From CAZDVQ01 sp964508975 (GTDB lineage Bacteria; Bacteroidota; Bacteroidia; Chitinophagales; Saprospiraceae): a stretch of DNA of 64,000 nucleotides. The notes under the pieces are model-generated. The model had not been told where the DNA came from and made no database searches. It saw nothing but the letters and a program-made list of their open reading frames with translations. Below are positions 35,026 through 43,476 of this stretch, in pieces. A program made the position numbers and the translations under genes. The stretch's first letter is position 1. Each line of letters begins with the position of its first letter. The DNA lies in contig CAZDVQ010000015.1 in assembly GCA_964508975.1 (NCBI GenBank), positions 16,718 through 80,717 of the forward strand, written 5' to 3'.

Positions 35026-35814
35026 ATGAAACGCATATTCCTTTTCGCCCTGCTTACATTAGCAACCATCACGACTACTTTTGCTCAAACCGACAGCGTG
35101 CTGACCGAACAAATTGAAATCAACACCAGAGAAGATATCGATGAAGAAGATGCCGCTGAAATTAAAATCCCCAATGGCACCAAGAAAGGCCGCCTCGACA
35201 TCCACTGGTTTGGCCTTGACTTCGCCTTCAACGGTTATACCAACGGCGGCAACTTCAACCTACCTTCTAGCTTAGATGCTTACGAGTTGAACTACGGTCG
35301 CTCAACCAACTGGACCATCCACTTGTTCCGCCAGTCATTAGCCATCACCAAGAACAACAGCCTCAAGTTTGTTTACGGCCCAAGTTTCTCTTTCAGCCGA
35401 TTCAACTTTGCCAACAGTGTTCGCCTGCCCCTCGACGAAAGCACCGGCATCGTAGTGGAAGAAGGTACAAACTACCGCAAGAACCGTTTGTACAACGCCT
35501 GGGTTAACGTTCCTGTGATGTTCGAAGTTGAAACCAAACCAAACAACCGCAAGCAGTCTTTCCGCTTAGGACTTGGTGCACAAGCTGGTTTCTTGATTGG
35601 TTCAAACCAAAAATTCGTGAGCAACGACGGTGCTAAAGATGTGGTTCGCAACGACTTCGGCATGAACAAGTTCCGCTATGGCATCGTGGGCCGCATTGGT
35701 TTCGGCAACATTACCCTCACCGCTGAATACACCTTGAACCCATTGTTCAAATCTAGCCAGATGGCCGACCTCAATACCTTTGCTTTCGGTATCTGCCTGG
35801 TAAACTTTAAATAA
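35026..35814 (+). CDS. Outer-membrane barrel protein (PorT-like)
   Basis: 262 residues with signal peptide MKRIFLFALLTLATITTTFA. An acidic spacer follows (NTREDIDEEDAAEIKI), then a barrel of alternating strands (SLKFVYGPSFSFSRFNF, RLGLGAQAGFLIGSNQKF, ITLTAEYTLNPLF). It ends FAFGICLVNFK rather than in an aromatic residue. Related barrels are widespread in Bacteroidota with no assigned ligand. It is monocistronic, with a terminator 30 bases after the stop. Confidence 0.8.
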   Translation: MKRIFLFALLTLATITTTFAQTDSVLTEQIEINTREDIDEEDAAEIKIPNGTKKGRLDIHWFGLDFAFNGYTNGGNFNLPSSLDAYELNYGRSTNWTIHLFRQSLAITKNNSLKFVYGPSFSFSRFNFANSVRLPLDESTGIVVEEGTNYRKNRLYNAWVNVPVMFEVETKPNNRKQSFRLGLGAQAGFLIGSNQKFVSNDGAKDVVRNDFGMNKFRYGIVGRIGFGNITLTAEYTLNPLFKSSQMADLNTFAFGICLVNFK

Positions 35815-35843
35815 TAAGTTTTTCGATAGTTTTCCACTAGAGT

Positions 35844-35873
35844 CTCTGCCAGCAATGGCAGGGGCTTTTTTTT
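35844..35873 (+). terminator. Terminator after barrel gene
   Basis: CTCTGCCA-gcaa-TGGCAGGG followed by GC and T8. Confidence 0.82.
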
Positions 35874-35879
35874 GTGCCC

Positions 35880-35990
35880 TCGCGTTAGCTGGCCAGAGGG
35901 CAGCCGCGTAGCGGCTGGTGCGCAGCACTAAGCGTTTAGCGCACCCGGCGGACAGCGGCGACGGGCGTAGCCCGGCGCAACGCCCAAAAA
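35880..35990 (-). repeat. GHR repeat, subfamily B (copy 10)
   Basis: GCCGC-gta-GCGGC and GGTGC-gca-GCAC hairpins, AAGCGTTTAGCGCACCC, CGGGC-gta-GCCCG and the end CAACGCCCAAAA. It ends eight bases from the ChaN-like stop codon. Confidence 0.85.
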
Positions 35991-35997
35991 AAATAAT

Positions 35998-36852
35998 CTA
36001 ATGCGTGCTGGTCATATCTTCGTCCACCACGATGATAAAGTCGGCTAATTGCTCGTTTTCGGCATCCAGTTTTTCCACCGACGCTTGCGATACCGTGCTG
36101 ATAGTCATGATTTTAAGCTTGGGGTTATAATGTTTGAGGTACCAGAACAACCCATCGAAGTTGTTGGAATGGAAAGCACCGTTGAGGTGCAGGCAAGTTT
36201 CGCCAGGTTCCCAGTTTTGCAGCACGAAATGCGCCATAGTAGCATCTTTGAGGGCCTGCGCCTGCGGGAAAAATGGATTTCCATCGGCCATGCCCAGCAT
36301 TTCCTGATAGCCTGGCAAATTGGGGTCGTAAGGCAGCGGCAGCGGCGGAATTGCGCTCAAAGAATACTCGGGCAGCTTGTTCAACACCTCAAAACCACCT
36401 TTTGACACCATGGCGGCGTAGCGGCGAGGCACGTTGCTGGCGATGACTTTAAGCCCAAAATCCTTGGCCAGTTGTATCAAGGGTTTGTAATCCGTTTTAT
36501 AGTTGGGCCAGAGCCTACAATCGCGCTCAAAAGATGACTCGGTGATTAAGCCCAAGAGATATTCATTTATAACGCCTTGGTTATCAGATTCAAACATCTC
36601 GAAGCCCAAGCTAAGTTCATCTTTTTTGAGCTCGTACAAGCTTTTGGCCAACTCGAGTTGTAGCCAATGCGAAATTGGATTGTTGTGGTATTCACCAAAC
36701 AGTACCACATCGGCCTCAGAAAGTTGTAGGGCCATTTTTTGGAATTTCACCGACTTGCCCTTGCTGTCGAAAATATCGTAGGCTTGTGGGGATTGGGCAG
36801 AGAGCAACGAGACAAACAGTAAAAAAAGAAATACTGTTGAAAATTTTGTCAT
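35998..36852 (-). CDS. ChaN-family (haem-binding/Tiki-like) protein
   Basis: 284 residues with signal peptide MTKFSTVFLFLLFVSLLSA. The family core (ChaN, DUF399/PF04187) shows VVLFGEYHNNPISHWLQLEL, with the Gx(x)H motif, then LSLGFEMFESDNQGVINEYL and LHLNGAFHSNN. ChaN binds haem in Campylobacter; other members belong to the EreA/Tiki metalloprotease-like fold. A role in iron uptake is inferred from the family only. It is transcribed divergently from the toxin-antitoxin pair at 36911. Confidence 0.83.
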   Translation of the reverse strand: MTKFSTVFLFLLFVSLLSAQSPQAYDIFDSKGKSVKFQKMALQLSEADVVLFGEYHNNPISHWLQLELAKSLYELKKDELSLGFEMFESDNQGVINEYLLGLITESSFERDCRLWPNYKTDYKPLIQLAKDFGLKVIASNVPRRYAAMVSKGGFEVLNKLPEYSLSAIPPLPLPYDPNLPGYQEMLGMADGNPFFPQAQALKDATMAHFVLQNWEPGETCLHLNGAFHSNNFDGLFWYLKHYNPKLKIMTISTVSQASVEKLDAENEQLADFIIVVDEDMTSTH

Positions 36853-36883
36853 GATAATTAGTTTAAAATGTTGCCTAAATCGG

Positions 36884-36891
36884 TAACTTTG
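36884..36891 (+). promoter_or_regulatory. Promoter -7 box of higBA-like pair
   Basis: TAACTTTG followed by GCGG. The toxin start codon at 36911 lies about 13 bases past the likely transcript start. Confidence 0.55.
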
Positions 36892-36910
36892 CGGAACAAA
36901 AGTATGAAAA

Positions 36911-37249
36911 TTGCCGTTCCTTAGAGAAATACTATACTACAAAAATTACTATTTGGACTTCTTTAACGACCTCAAACCAGAGGTAAAAACGAAGTTCAAC
37001 TGGACATTGCAGTTAATTGCAACTCAAGACCGAGTTCCAGAGAAGTACTTCAAACACTTAACTGGCTCAAATGGTATCTATGAAGTAAGGGTAGAAGTTG
37101 GCTCGGATATATATCGTGTGTTTGGTTTTTTTGACAAAGGCCGCTTAATAATCCTAGTCAATGGATTTCAAAAGAAAACCAATAAGACCCCTAAAGGAGA
37201 ATTGATACTTGCAGAAAAATTAAAAAAACAGTATTTCGATGAAAAATAA
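36911..37249 (+). CDS. RelE/HigB-type toxin (Gp49-like)
   Basis: 112 residues starting with TTG (36911), the first usable codon in this frame, because the in-frame TGA is just upstream and no other Met occurs. The RelE-like beta-sheet with VRVEVGSDIYRVFGFFDKGR and LIILVNGFQKKTNKTPKGE matches phage-derived Gp49/HigB toxins (PF05973), mRNA-cleaving ribosome-dependent nucleases. The antitoxin gene follows with an 11-base overlap, the toxin-first order of higBA. A second ATG at 36904 is in another frame and gives only six codons. Confidence 0.85.
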   Translation: MPFLREILYYKNYYLDFFNDLKPEVKTKFNWTLQLIATQDRVPEKYFKHLTGSNGIYEVRVEVGSDIYRVFGFFDKGRLIILVNGFQKKTNKTPKGELILAEKLKKQYFDEK

Positions 37250-37541
37250 TAATCACCTCAGTTCATTTGCCGACCACCTTGACGAACAGTATGGCAAACA
37301 AGGCACCCCCACAAGAGAAATTTACGAACAAGGCTTTGAAGCTTTTAAGCTTGGCGTCATGCTTCAGTCCATGCGCAAAGAAAAGGGCATGACACAGGAA
37401 GAGCTCGCACTAAAATGCGGTACAACTAAAAATTATATTTCAAGAATTGAAAATAATGCAAGTGATATCCGATTGTCAACCCTCATGCGCATTATCCAGG
37501 TAGGGTTTGGCGGACATTTGAAAATGCATGTTGATTTTTAA
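37239..37541 (+). CDS. XRE-family antitoxin (HigA-like)
   Basis: 100 residues with a helix-turn-helix at about 38-95 (LGVMLQSMRKEKGMTQEELA, CGTTKNYISRIENNASDI, LSTLMRIIQVGFGG), typical of XRE repressors. It overlaps the toxin gene by 11 bases and would repress the shared promoter and neutralise the toxin. The N-terminal 35 residues are charged, as expected for toxin contact. Confidence 0.87.
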   Translation: MKNNNHLSSFADHLDEQYGKQGTPTREIYEQGFEAFKLGVMLQSMRKEKGMTQEELALKCGTTKNYISRIENNASDIRLSTLMRIIQVGFGGHLKMHVDF

Positions 37542-37627
37542 AACTATCTTATTTTCGTACTTTCGTGCTTCAAACCCAGTTGTATTCGGGTTAAACACAC
37601 TTTTATTCACCAACAATTATCAAAACA

Positions 37628-39547
37628 ATGATTAACATTACTCTTCCCGATGGCAGCGTTCGTATGTATGAGTCGGGAGTGACAGGCATGGACGTGGCCA
37701 TGTCTATCAGCGAGGGCCTGGCCCGTAACGTACTGGCCGCCAAGGTAAACGGAGAAGTTTGGGACCTCAGCAGGCCCATTACCGCCGATTCAGAACTCGC
37801 ACTCCTCAAATGGGACGACAAAGAAGGTAAACAAACCTTCTGGCACTCCTCTGCCCACCTCCTCGCCGAGGCCGTTGAAAGCCTCTTCCCCGGTACCAAG
37901 TTCGGTATCGGACCAGCTATTGACAATGGTTTTTACTACGACATCGATACCGGTGACCGTCAGTTGACCCTTGCCGACCTCGAGCAAATCGAGCGCAAGA
38001 TGAAGGAGCTGTCCAACAACAAGAGCGAATACCGCCGCCAAGAAGTTAGCAAGGCTGACGCCATCGCTTATTTCCAAGAAAAAGGCGACGAGTACAAACT
38101 CGAGCTACTCGAAGGCCTTCAAGATGGCCAAATTACCTTCTACTCGCAAGGCGATTTTACGGACCTCTGCCGTGGGCCACACATCCCTAATACCGATCGT
38201 ATCAAGGCCGTGAAACTCCTCAGCCTGGCCGGTGCTTACTGGCGTGGCGACGAGTCGCGCAAGCAGCTCACTCGCGTGTACGGTATTACTTTCCCAAAAC
38301 AAAAAGAACTTGACGAGTACCTCGTGATGCTCGAAGAAGCCAAAAAGCGCGACCACCGCAAGGTAGGCGCCGAGTTGGAGCTCTTCATGTTCTCGGAGCG
38401 TGTAGGTGCTGGTTTACCGATTTGGTTGCCTAAAGGCACTGCCCTTCGCCAACGCCTGGAAGATTTCTTGAAAGCCGAGCAACTTAAACGTGGCTATACC
38501 CCAGTTATCACCCCGCACATCGGGCACAAACAACTGTATGTAACTTCTGGTCACTACGAAAAATACGGTGCCGATAGCTTCCAGCCCATCCATACGCCAC
38601 GCGAAGGCGAAGAGTTCTTCCTGAAACCGATGAACTGCCCGCACCACTGCGAGATTTACGGCCATAAACCGCACTCTTACAAGGAGTTGCCTATCCGTAT
38701 CGCAGAGTTTGGTACAGTTTACCGCTACGAGCAAAGTGGTGAGCTACACGGTTTGTCGCGCGTGCGTTGCTTTACCCAGGACGATGCCCACATCTTCTGT
38801 ACCCCAGAGCAAGTAAAACAAGAGTTCCTAAACGTGTTGGAGTTGACCACTTTGGTTATCAGCAAGATGGGCTTCAACGACTTTACGGCGCAGATTTCGC
38901 TGCGCGACCCTGAGAACAAAACCAAGTACATCGGCTCGGAAGAGAACTGGGAAAACGCAGAGCGTGCCATCATCGAGGCAACACAAGAAGTTGGTTTACC
39001 AACCGTGACCGAATTGGGCGAAGCGGCTTTCTATGGCCCCAAACTCGACTTCATGGTGAAAGATGCGCTAGGCCGTTCATGGCAGTTGGGTACCATCCAG
39101 GTGGATTATAACCTGCCACAACGTTTCAAACTCGAGTACATTGGTGCCGATAACCAACGCCACACCCCCGTGATGATTCACCGTGCGCCGTTTGGCTCGA
39201 TGGAGCGTTTCATCTCGGTGTTGATCGAGCATACCGGCGGTAACTTCCCATTGTGGTTGGCACCTGACCAATTTGCCATTTTGCCCATTTCCGACAGGTT
39301 CCTCGACTACTCAGAGGGCTTGAAAAACCAGTTAGCGGTACATGATATCCGTGGTTTTGTAGACGAACGCGGCGAGAAAGTTGGTCGTAAAATCCGCGAT
39401 GCCGAGGTTAAAAAAGTACCATTCATGCTGATTGTCGGCGAGAAAGAAGCCGCTGAAGGCCTTGTTTCTGTTCGTCGTCACGGCGAGGGCGACTTGGGCA
39501 GCATGACAATAGCTGACTTTGTAGCGTACTTCAAGCAGCAATTGTAA
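37628..39547 (+). CDS. thrS: Threonyl-tRNA synthetase
   Basis: 639 residues. An N-terminal TGS domain (about 1-60) is followed by the editing domain with HSSAHLLAEAVESLFPG and FTDLCRGPHI, the class II catalytic core and a C-terminal anticodon-binding domain. In the core, FLKPMNCPHHCEIYG carries the zinc Cys, YRYEQSGELHGLSRVRCFT is motif 2, and PVMIHRAPFGSMERF is motif 3. It charges tRNA-Thr. In many bacteria infC-rpmI-rplT follow; here a terminator and a GHR copy follow instead. Confidence 0.97.
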   Translation: MINITLPDGSVRMYESGVTGMDVAMSISEGLARNVLAAKVNGEVWDLSRPITADSELALLKWDDKEGKQTFWHSSAHLLAEAVESLFPGTKFGIGPAIDNGFYYDIDTGDRQLTLADLEQIERKMKELSNNKSEYRRQEVSKADAIAYFQEKGDEYKLELLEGLQDGQITFYSQGDFTDLCRGPHIPNTDRIKAVKLLSLAGAYWRGDESRKQLTRVYGITFPKQKELDEYLVMLEEAKKRDHRKVGAELELFMFSERVGAGLPIWLPKGTALRQRLEDFLKAEQLKRGYTPVITPHIGHKQLYVTSGHYEKYGADSFQPIHTPREGEEFFLKPMNCPHHCEIYGHKPHSYKELPIRIAEFGTVYRYEQSGELHGLSRVRCFTQDDAHIFCTPEQVKQEFLNVLELTTLVISKMGFNDFTAQISLRDPENKTKYIGSEENWENAERAIIEATQEVGLPTVTELGEAAFYGPKLDFMVKDALGRSWQLGTIQVDYNLPQRFKLEYIGADNQRHTPVMIHRAPFGSMERFISVLIEHTGGNFPLWLAPDQFAILPISDRFLDYSEGLKNQLAVHDIRGFVDERGEKVGRKIRDAEVKKVPFMLIVGEKEAAEGLVSVRRHGEGDLGSMTIADFVAYFKQQL

Positions 39548-39574
39548 GCCAAACATACGCTAAAGAATACCGGA

Positions 39575-39607
39575 AGGGGGAACAAGCCATTGTTCTCCCT
39601 TTTTTTT
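39575..39607 (+). terminator. thrS terminator
   Basis: AGGGGGAACA / TGTTCTCCCT stem followed by T7. Confidence 0.85.
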
Positions 39608-39610
39608 GTT

Positions 39611-39770
39611 TTGGGCGTGCCCCTCGCCTGTGCTGCGTATTGCATACGCCCCAGCACGCTCGGGTCGGTCCCCGCCGGGGTTCGTTTTACTCCGTGCTTC
39701 TGAGCCGCGAAGCATCGCGGCTCTACGGCGCACCCGCGCTACGCGCGGCCCTTTGGGCACCTCACGCAGA
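39611..39770 (+). repeat. GHR repeat, subfamily B (copy 11, extended)
   Basis: TTGGGCGTGCCCCTCGC end, a long stem-loop with GCATACGCC, then GGTCGGTCCCCGCCGGGGTTCG, TGAGCCGCG / CGCGGCTC stem, and GCGCACCCGCGCTACGCGCGG, ending near GGGCACCTCACGCAG. Confidence 0.8.
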
Positions 39771-39856
39771 CGGTGGCGATGCCATCGTTTTCGTTTTTTT
39801 AGGTGTATTTTTTTTAACCCTGTGCTTAAGTCCCTCGCAGATAGGCTACCAATTTT

Positions 39857-40192
39857 CTAGCTTGTTAGATCTAGCCCTTCAACCATTTCTTCCAATTCTT
39901 GCTGCGTTATGGTTGAGGTTTCACTCTTATCATATATGGATAGCAAATACAAGGTTTCAGCGTCTATATATAGGTAGGTTATGACCCTTGCACCTCCACT
40001 TTTGCCTTTGCCCTTGCTCTTAATAGCTAGTCGTATTTTATAGCAGTTATTACCCAAAAATACCCCCAGCTCAGGGTTTTCAGAAACATCCTCAACTAGC
40101 TGTGCAAATTCCTGCTTAAGAGAAGGATATTTTTTAGCCAATCGTTTGATTTCTTTTTCAAAACGGTTTGTAACGATTACTTTAAAGCTCAT
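39857..40192 (-). CDS. RelE/ParE-type toxin
   Basis: 111 residues. VTNRFEKEIKRLAKKYPSLK, then IRLAIKSKGKGKSGGARVIT, and LYLLSIYDKSETSTITQQEL form the compact beta-sheet of the RelE superfamily, here of the type often annotated as a mRNA-interferase. It lies downstream of, and overlaps by 11 bases, the small protein at 40182-40391, the usual antitoxin-toxin order. The lysine-rich loop is a good RNA-binding surface. This is the second toxin system next to thrS. Confidence 0.84.
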   Translation of the reverse strand: MSFKVIVTNRFEKEIKRLAKKYPSLKQEFAQLVEDVSENPELGVFLGNNCYKIRLAIKSKGKGKSGGARVITYLYIDAETLYLLSIYDKSETSTITQQELEEMVEGLDLTS

Positions 40193-40391
40193 CGAGGAGT
40201 TCTTGGGCTGTTTTTAATGTTGTCTTTTTTGCTTTATGCAAACGAACTTCATCAGAAGCCTCTTTAAGACTTTCCCAGAGTAATGCAGCTTGAGCACTCA
40301 TTGGCCTAGCCTTTTTAACGAAAGACAAGCTCTTGAGGACTTGTAAGCCAAATACAGCTTGGTTGTCGGGTATGTCAATTACTATTTTCAT
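40182..40391 (-). CDS. Antitoxin of RelE-type pair
   Basis: 69 residues: a beta start (MKIVIDIPDNQAVFGLQVLK), a helical centre (SAQAALLWESLKEASDEVRL) and the Lys-rich tail KAKKTTLKTAQELLDEL. Similar small proteins precede RelE-type toxins in Bacteroidota. The gene is first in the pair and overlaps the toxin. It has no helix-turn-helix, so repression would rely on the toxin-antitoxin complex. Confidence 0.75.
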   Translation of the reverse strand: MKIVIDIPDNQAVFGLQVLKSLSFVKKARPMSAQAALLWESLKEASDEVRLHKAKKTTLKTAQELLDEL

Positions 40392-40615
40392 GATTTTAGC
40401 TTTTATTTTTACTTGAAACTATAATATAAACCACAGAAAGCAGCGAATAGTTACTAAACAGATATTCAATCAAAGGTTTAGCAAAAATAACGAACAAGAT
40501 TAACTTTTAATAAGTTTCTTCATCGAAAGAATTTATCGAACATCTAGATTTCGATTTGATGATATGAGGATCAACCCGCTCTGCTCTCTGCACTTTAATC
40601 TCATAACTAATATCT
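40392..40615. other. Gap with toxin-antitoxin promoter region, no gene
   Basis: AT-rich; holds the upstream region of the RelE-type pair. No further gene or repeat was recognised. Confidence 0.45.
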
Positions 40616-40720
40616 GGCCTAGCGATGCGAAGCGGTGGCCCGCAGGGCCAGACCCGAAGGGGCCGAGCGTCAGCGAGCCGCGCAGCGTAGCGCCGACGCA
40701 ACGCGGCGGAGGCCCCAAAA
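40616..40720 (-). repeat. GHR repeat, subfamily A (copy 12)
   Basis: GGCCTAGCGATGCGAAGCGG, hairpin TGGCCC-gca-GGGCCA, GGGGCCGAGCGTCAGCGAGC, GCGTAGCGCCGACGCAACGC and the end GGCGGAGGCCCCAAAA. Confidence 0.88.
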
Positions 40721-40826
40721 TAACGATGAATTATGAATGATGAACGATGAACCGATTAAATAATAGGGCTGTTTTTAAACATTCCCGCCCTTGTGTTGTT
40801 AGGCTGACTTAATCGAAAATTTCAAC

Positions 40827-43223
40827 ATGAGACTCAGCAAACAATCCTTACTACTGCCATTATTTTTACTGGCATCCATCTTTAGTTTTGCCCAGACGGG
40901 TATTATCAAAGGCCTTGTATTTGACGGGGTAAACAACGAGCCCATTCCATTTGCCAACGTGGTTATATTAGGTACCACCACCGGTACCACCACCGATATT
41001 GATGGAAAATACGAGCTAACCGGGCTACAACCTGGGGTTTACACCATTGTAGTATCGTACCTAGGCTACCAAAATGCCACCGCTGCCGAGATTCAGGTAA
41101 CAAATTCCAAACCAGCGATTTACGATATAACCATGGAGCAGGCCGCCTCCGACATTGAAGAAATCGTGGTTAAGGCAACACCCTTTGCCAAAACCGAGGA
41201 GAGCCCAGTATCGCTGCGTTCTATCAGTACCACCGAAATCCAGCGTAACCCTGGTGGTAACCGCGACATCTCGCGGGTGGTACAAACCTTGCCCGGTGTA
41301 ACGTCCACTGCATCATTCCGCAACGACTTGATTATCCGTGGTGGCGCACCGAATGAAAACCGCTTTTACCTCGACGATGTAGAAGTGCCCAACATTAACC
41401 ACTTTGCCACACAAGGCGCATCGGGTGGACCAGTAGGTTTGATCAACGTGGATTTTATCCGTGAAGTAAACTTTTACAGTGGGGCCTTCCCATCGAACAG
41501 GGCCAACACCTTGAGCTCGGTGTTCAATTTCGTGCAGAAAAATGGCCGTGACGACCGTTTGGGCGCCACCTTTACCCTTGGCACCAACGATATTGCCTTG
41601 ACCTTGGAAGGCCCTTTGAGCAAAAACAAGAAAACAACCTTTTTGCTTTCTGCCCGCCAATCGTACCTGCAAGCCTTGTTCAAAGTTATTGGTTTGCCTT
41701 TCTTGCCAACGTACAACGATGCACAAATTAAAGTACGCCACCGGTTTAACGAAAAACACGAAATATACTTCGTAGGCCTAGGTGCTATCGACCAGTTCAA
41801 GCTGAACCTAGATGCCAATGAAACGGAAAGTCAACGCTTTTTGCTGGGTAACTTGCCCGTATCGCCACAGTGGAACTACACCAACGGTTTAGTATACAAA
41901 TACTACCAAGAAAACGGCTACTGGACCTTTGTGGCGAGCCGCAACATGCTTGACAACCGCTCGTACAAATACCGCGATAATATTGAAGTGGATAGCCTTA
42001 AGATACTAGACTACCGCTCGCAAGAAATCGAAAACAAACTCCGTATTGAAACCACACAGCGTTTTGGCAAATACAAGCTCAACGCCGGGGTAAACTACGA
42101 GTACGCCAAGTACAACAACCGTACTTTTAGCCGCATCAACTTACCTGGTGGCCAAGAGCAACTGGTTAATTTTGCATCTGATATCGCCTTCCATAAGTAC
42201 GGTATTTTTGCCCAAATAAGCCGTAAGCTCTTGACGGACAGGCTTATACTATCGCTTGGTGCACGTATGGATGGCAATAGTTTCAGTAAAGAAATGGCCA
42301 ACCCGCTAGAGCAATTTTCGCCACGTTTTAGTGCAGCCTACGCCTTAAACGAGCGTATTAGCTTAAACTTCAACACTGGTATGTATTACCAATTACCGCC
42401 GTACACCACCTTGGGCTTCCGCGACGAAAACGGAACACTAGTAAACCGTGACCTAGGCGTTAAGTATATCCGCGCTAGCCATATCGTGGCCGGCGTTGAG
42501 TTCAATACCAGCACCAACACCCGTATAACCGTTGAAGGCTACTACAAACACTATAATAACTATCCATTTTTGCTCCGCGATAGTATAGCCTTGGCTAACC
42601 TGGGAGGCGCTTTTGGGGTAATTGGCAACGAAGCCAGCGTTTCAACGGCTCAAGGGCGTACCTACGGGGTGGAGTTTTTATTCCAACAACGTTTGTTCAA
42701 AGGCTTCTACGGTATTTTGTCGTATACACTTGGCTGGTCTCAATTTGAAGACAAAAATGGTAAATTTATAGCATCTTCATGGGATTCACGCCACACCTTG
42801 AATGCTGTAATCGGCAAGCAGTTTAAGAAAAACTGGGAGATTGGCCTGAAGTTCCGTTTGCAAACCGGCTTACCATTTACCCCTTACGATGCCTCTGTAT
42901 CATCACTCCGTAGCGTATGGGATATCCAAGGCCGTGGTGTACGCAACTTTGACCTGCTCAACACCGAGCGTACGGCTATCGCCAACCAACTCGACTTCCG
43001 GGTGGACAAAAAATGGTTCTTCAAAAAATGGAGCTTTAACTTGTACCTCGATATCCAGAACGCCTATGGCAACGCTGTAGGCACACCAGAGCTTATCCTG
43101 GATGAGGATGCTAACGGCAATGCACAGGTAGACCCTGCGGACCCAAGTCGGTACCTGCTGAAAGAAATTGGTACGGGCACCGGTACGGTGATACCAACCT
43201 TGGGTATTATCGTTCAGTTCTAA
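40827..43223 (+). CDS. TonB-dependent receptor with carboxypeptidase-regulatory-like domain
   Basis: 798 residues with a signal peptide ending near SIFSFAQ. An N-terminal CarboxypepD_reg-like domain (GIIKGLVFDGVNNEPIPFAN to about residue 110) is followed by a plug (VVQTLPGVTSTASFRNDLII, RGGAPNENRFYLDDVEVPN) and a 22-strand-type barrel ending TLGIIVQF with a terminal Phe. No SusD partner is adjacent, so it is not a classical SusC pair. The substrate is unknown. It is followed by a repeat element whose left flank duplicates the sequence at the end of the convergent SDR gene. Confidence 0.91.
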   Translation: MRLSKQSLLLPLFLLASIFSFAQTGIIKGLVFDGVNNEPIPFANVVILGTTTGTTTDIDGKYELTGLQPGVYTIVVSYLGYQNATAAEIQVTNSKPAIYDITMEQAASDIEEIVVKATPFAKTEESPVSLRSISTTEIQRNPGGNRDISRVVQTLPGVTSTASFRNDLIIRGGAPNENRFYLDDVEVPNINHFATQGASGGPVGLINVDFIREVNFYSGAFPSNRANTLSSVFNFVQKNGRDDRLGATFTLGTNDIALTLEGPLSKNKKTTFLLSARQSYLQALFKVIGLPFLPTYNDAQIKVRHRFNEKHEIYFVGLGAIDQFKLNLDANETESQRFLLGNLPVSPQWNYTNGLVYKYYQENGYWTFVASRNMLDNRSYKYRDNIEVDSLKILDYRSQEIENKLRIETTQRFGKYKLNAGVNYEYAKYNNRTFSRINLPGGQEQLVNFASDIAFHKYGIFAQISRKLLTDRLILSLGARMDGNSFSKEMANPLEQFSPRFSAAYALNERISLNFNTGMYYQLPPYTTLGFRDENGTLVNRDLGVKYIRASHIVAGVEFNTSTNTRITVEGYYKHYNNYPFLLRDSIALANLGGAFGVIGNEASVSTAQGRTYGVEFLFQQRLFKGFYGILSYTLGWSQFEDKNGKFIASSWDSRHTLNAVIGKQFKKNWEIGLKFRLQTGLPFTPYDASVSSLRSVWDIQGRGVRNFDLLNTERTAIANQLDFRVDKKWFFKKWSFNLYLDIQNAYGNAVGTPELILDEDANGNAQVDPADPSRYLLKEIGTGTGTVIPTLGIIVQF

Positions 43224-43476
43224 ACCACCTTGGCCTTGCGTGTTTTATTTTGTGCCTCACCCCGCCGCTTCGCGGCACCCCTCTCCACGGCCACTCGCTT
43301 TGCGAGCTGTGGAGAGGGGATAAGTTTTACCTGGATTTCAAGGGTTAGCCTGTAACCCAAGCAGGCCCTTACCCTCTCCGCAAACGCGTTTACGCGTGGT
43401 AAGGGGAGAGGGTCGCACCTGAGCGTAGCGAAAGGGGCGGGGTGAGGCACCCTGTCTAAACCACCTTGGCTTTGCG
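43220..43476. mobile_element. 199-bp GTGCCTCACCCC element flanked by 21-bp direct repeats
   Basis: The element at 43252-43450 has inverted ends (GTGCCTCACCCCGCC and its complement) and two internal stems (CCCCTCTCCAC/GTGGAGAGGGG and CCCTCTCC/GGAGAGGG). It is bracketed by the near-identical 21-base sequence CTAAACCACCTTGGCnTTGCG at 43220-43240 and 43456-43476. The right copy is the stop and last codons of the SDR gene; the left copy overlaps the receptor stop. No reading frame of its own. Confidence 0.7.

Noticed and set aside
43220..43450. 76-residue minus-strand frame ending in the same residues as the SDR
   Set aside because: Its end copies the SDR stop only because of the 21-base direct repeat; the rest is the inverted-repeat element.
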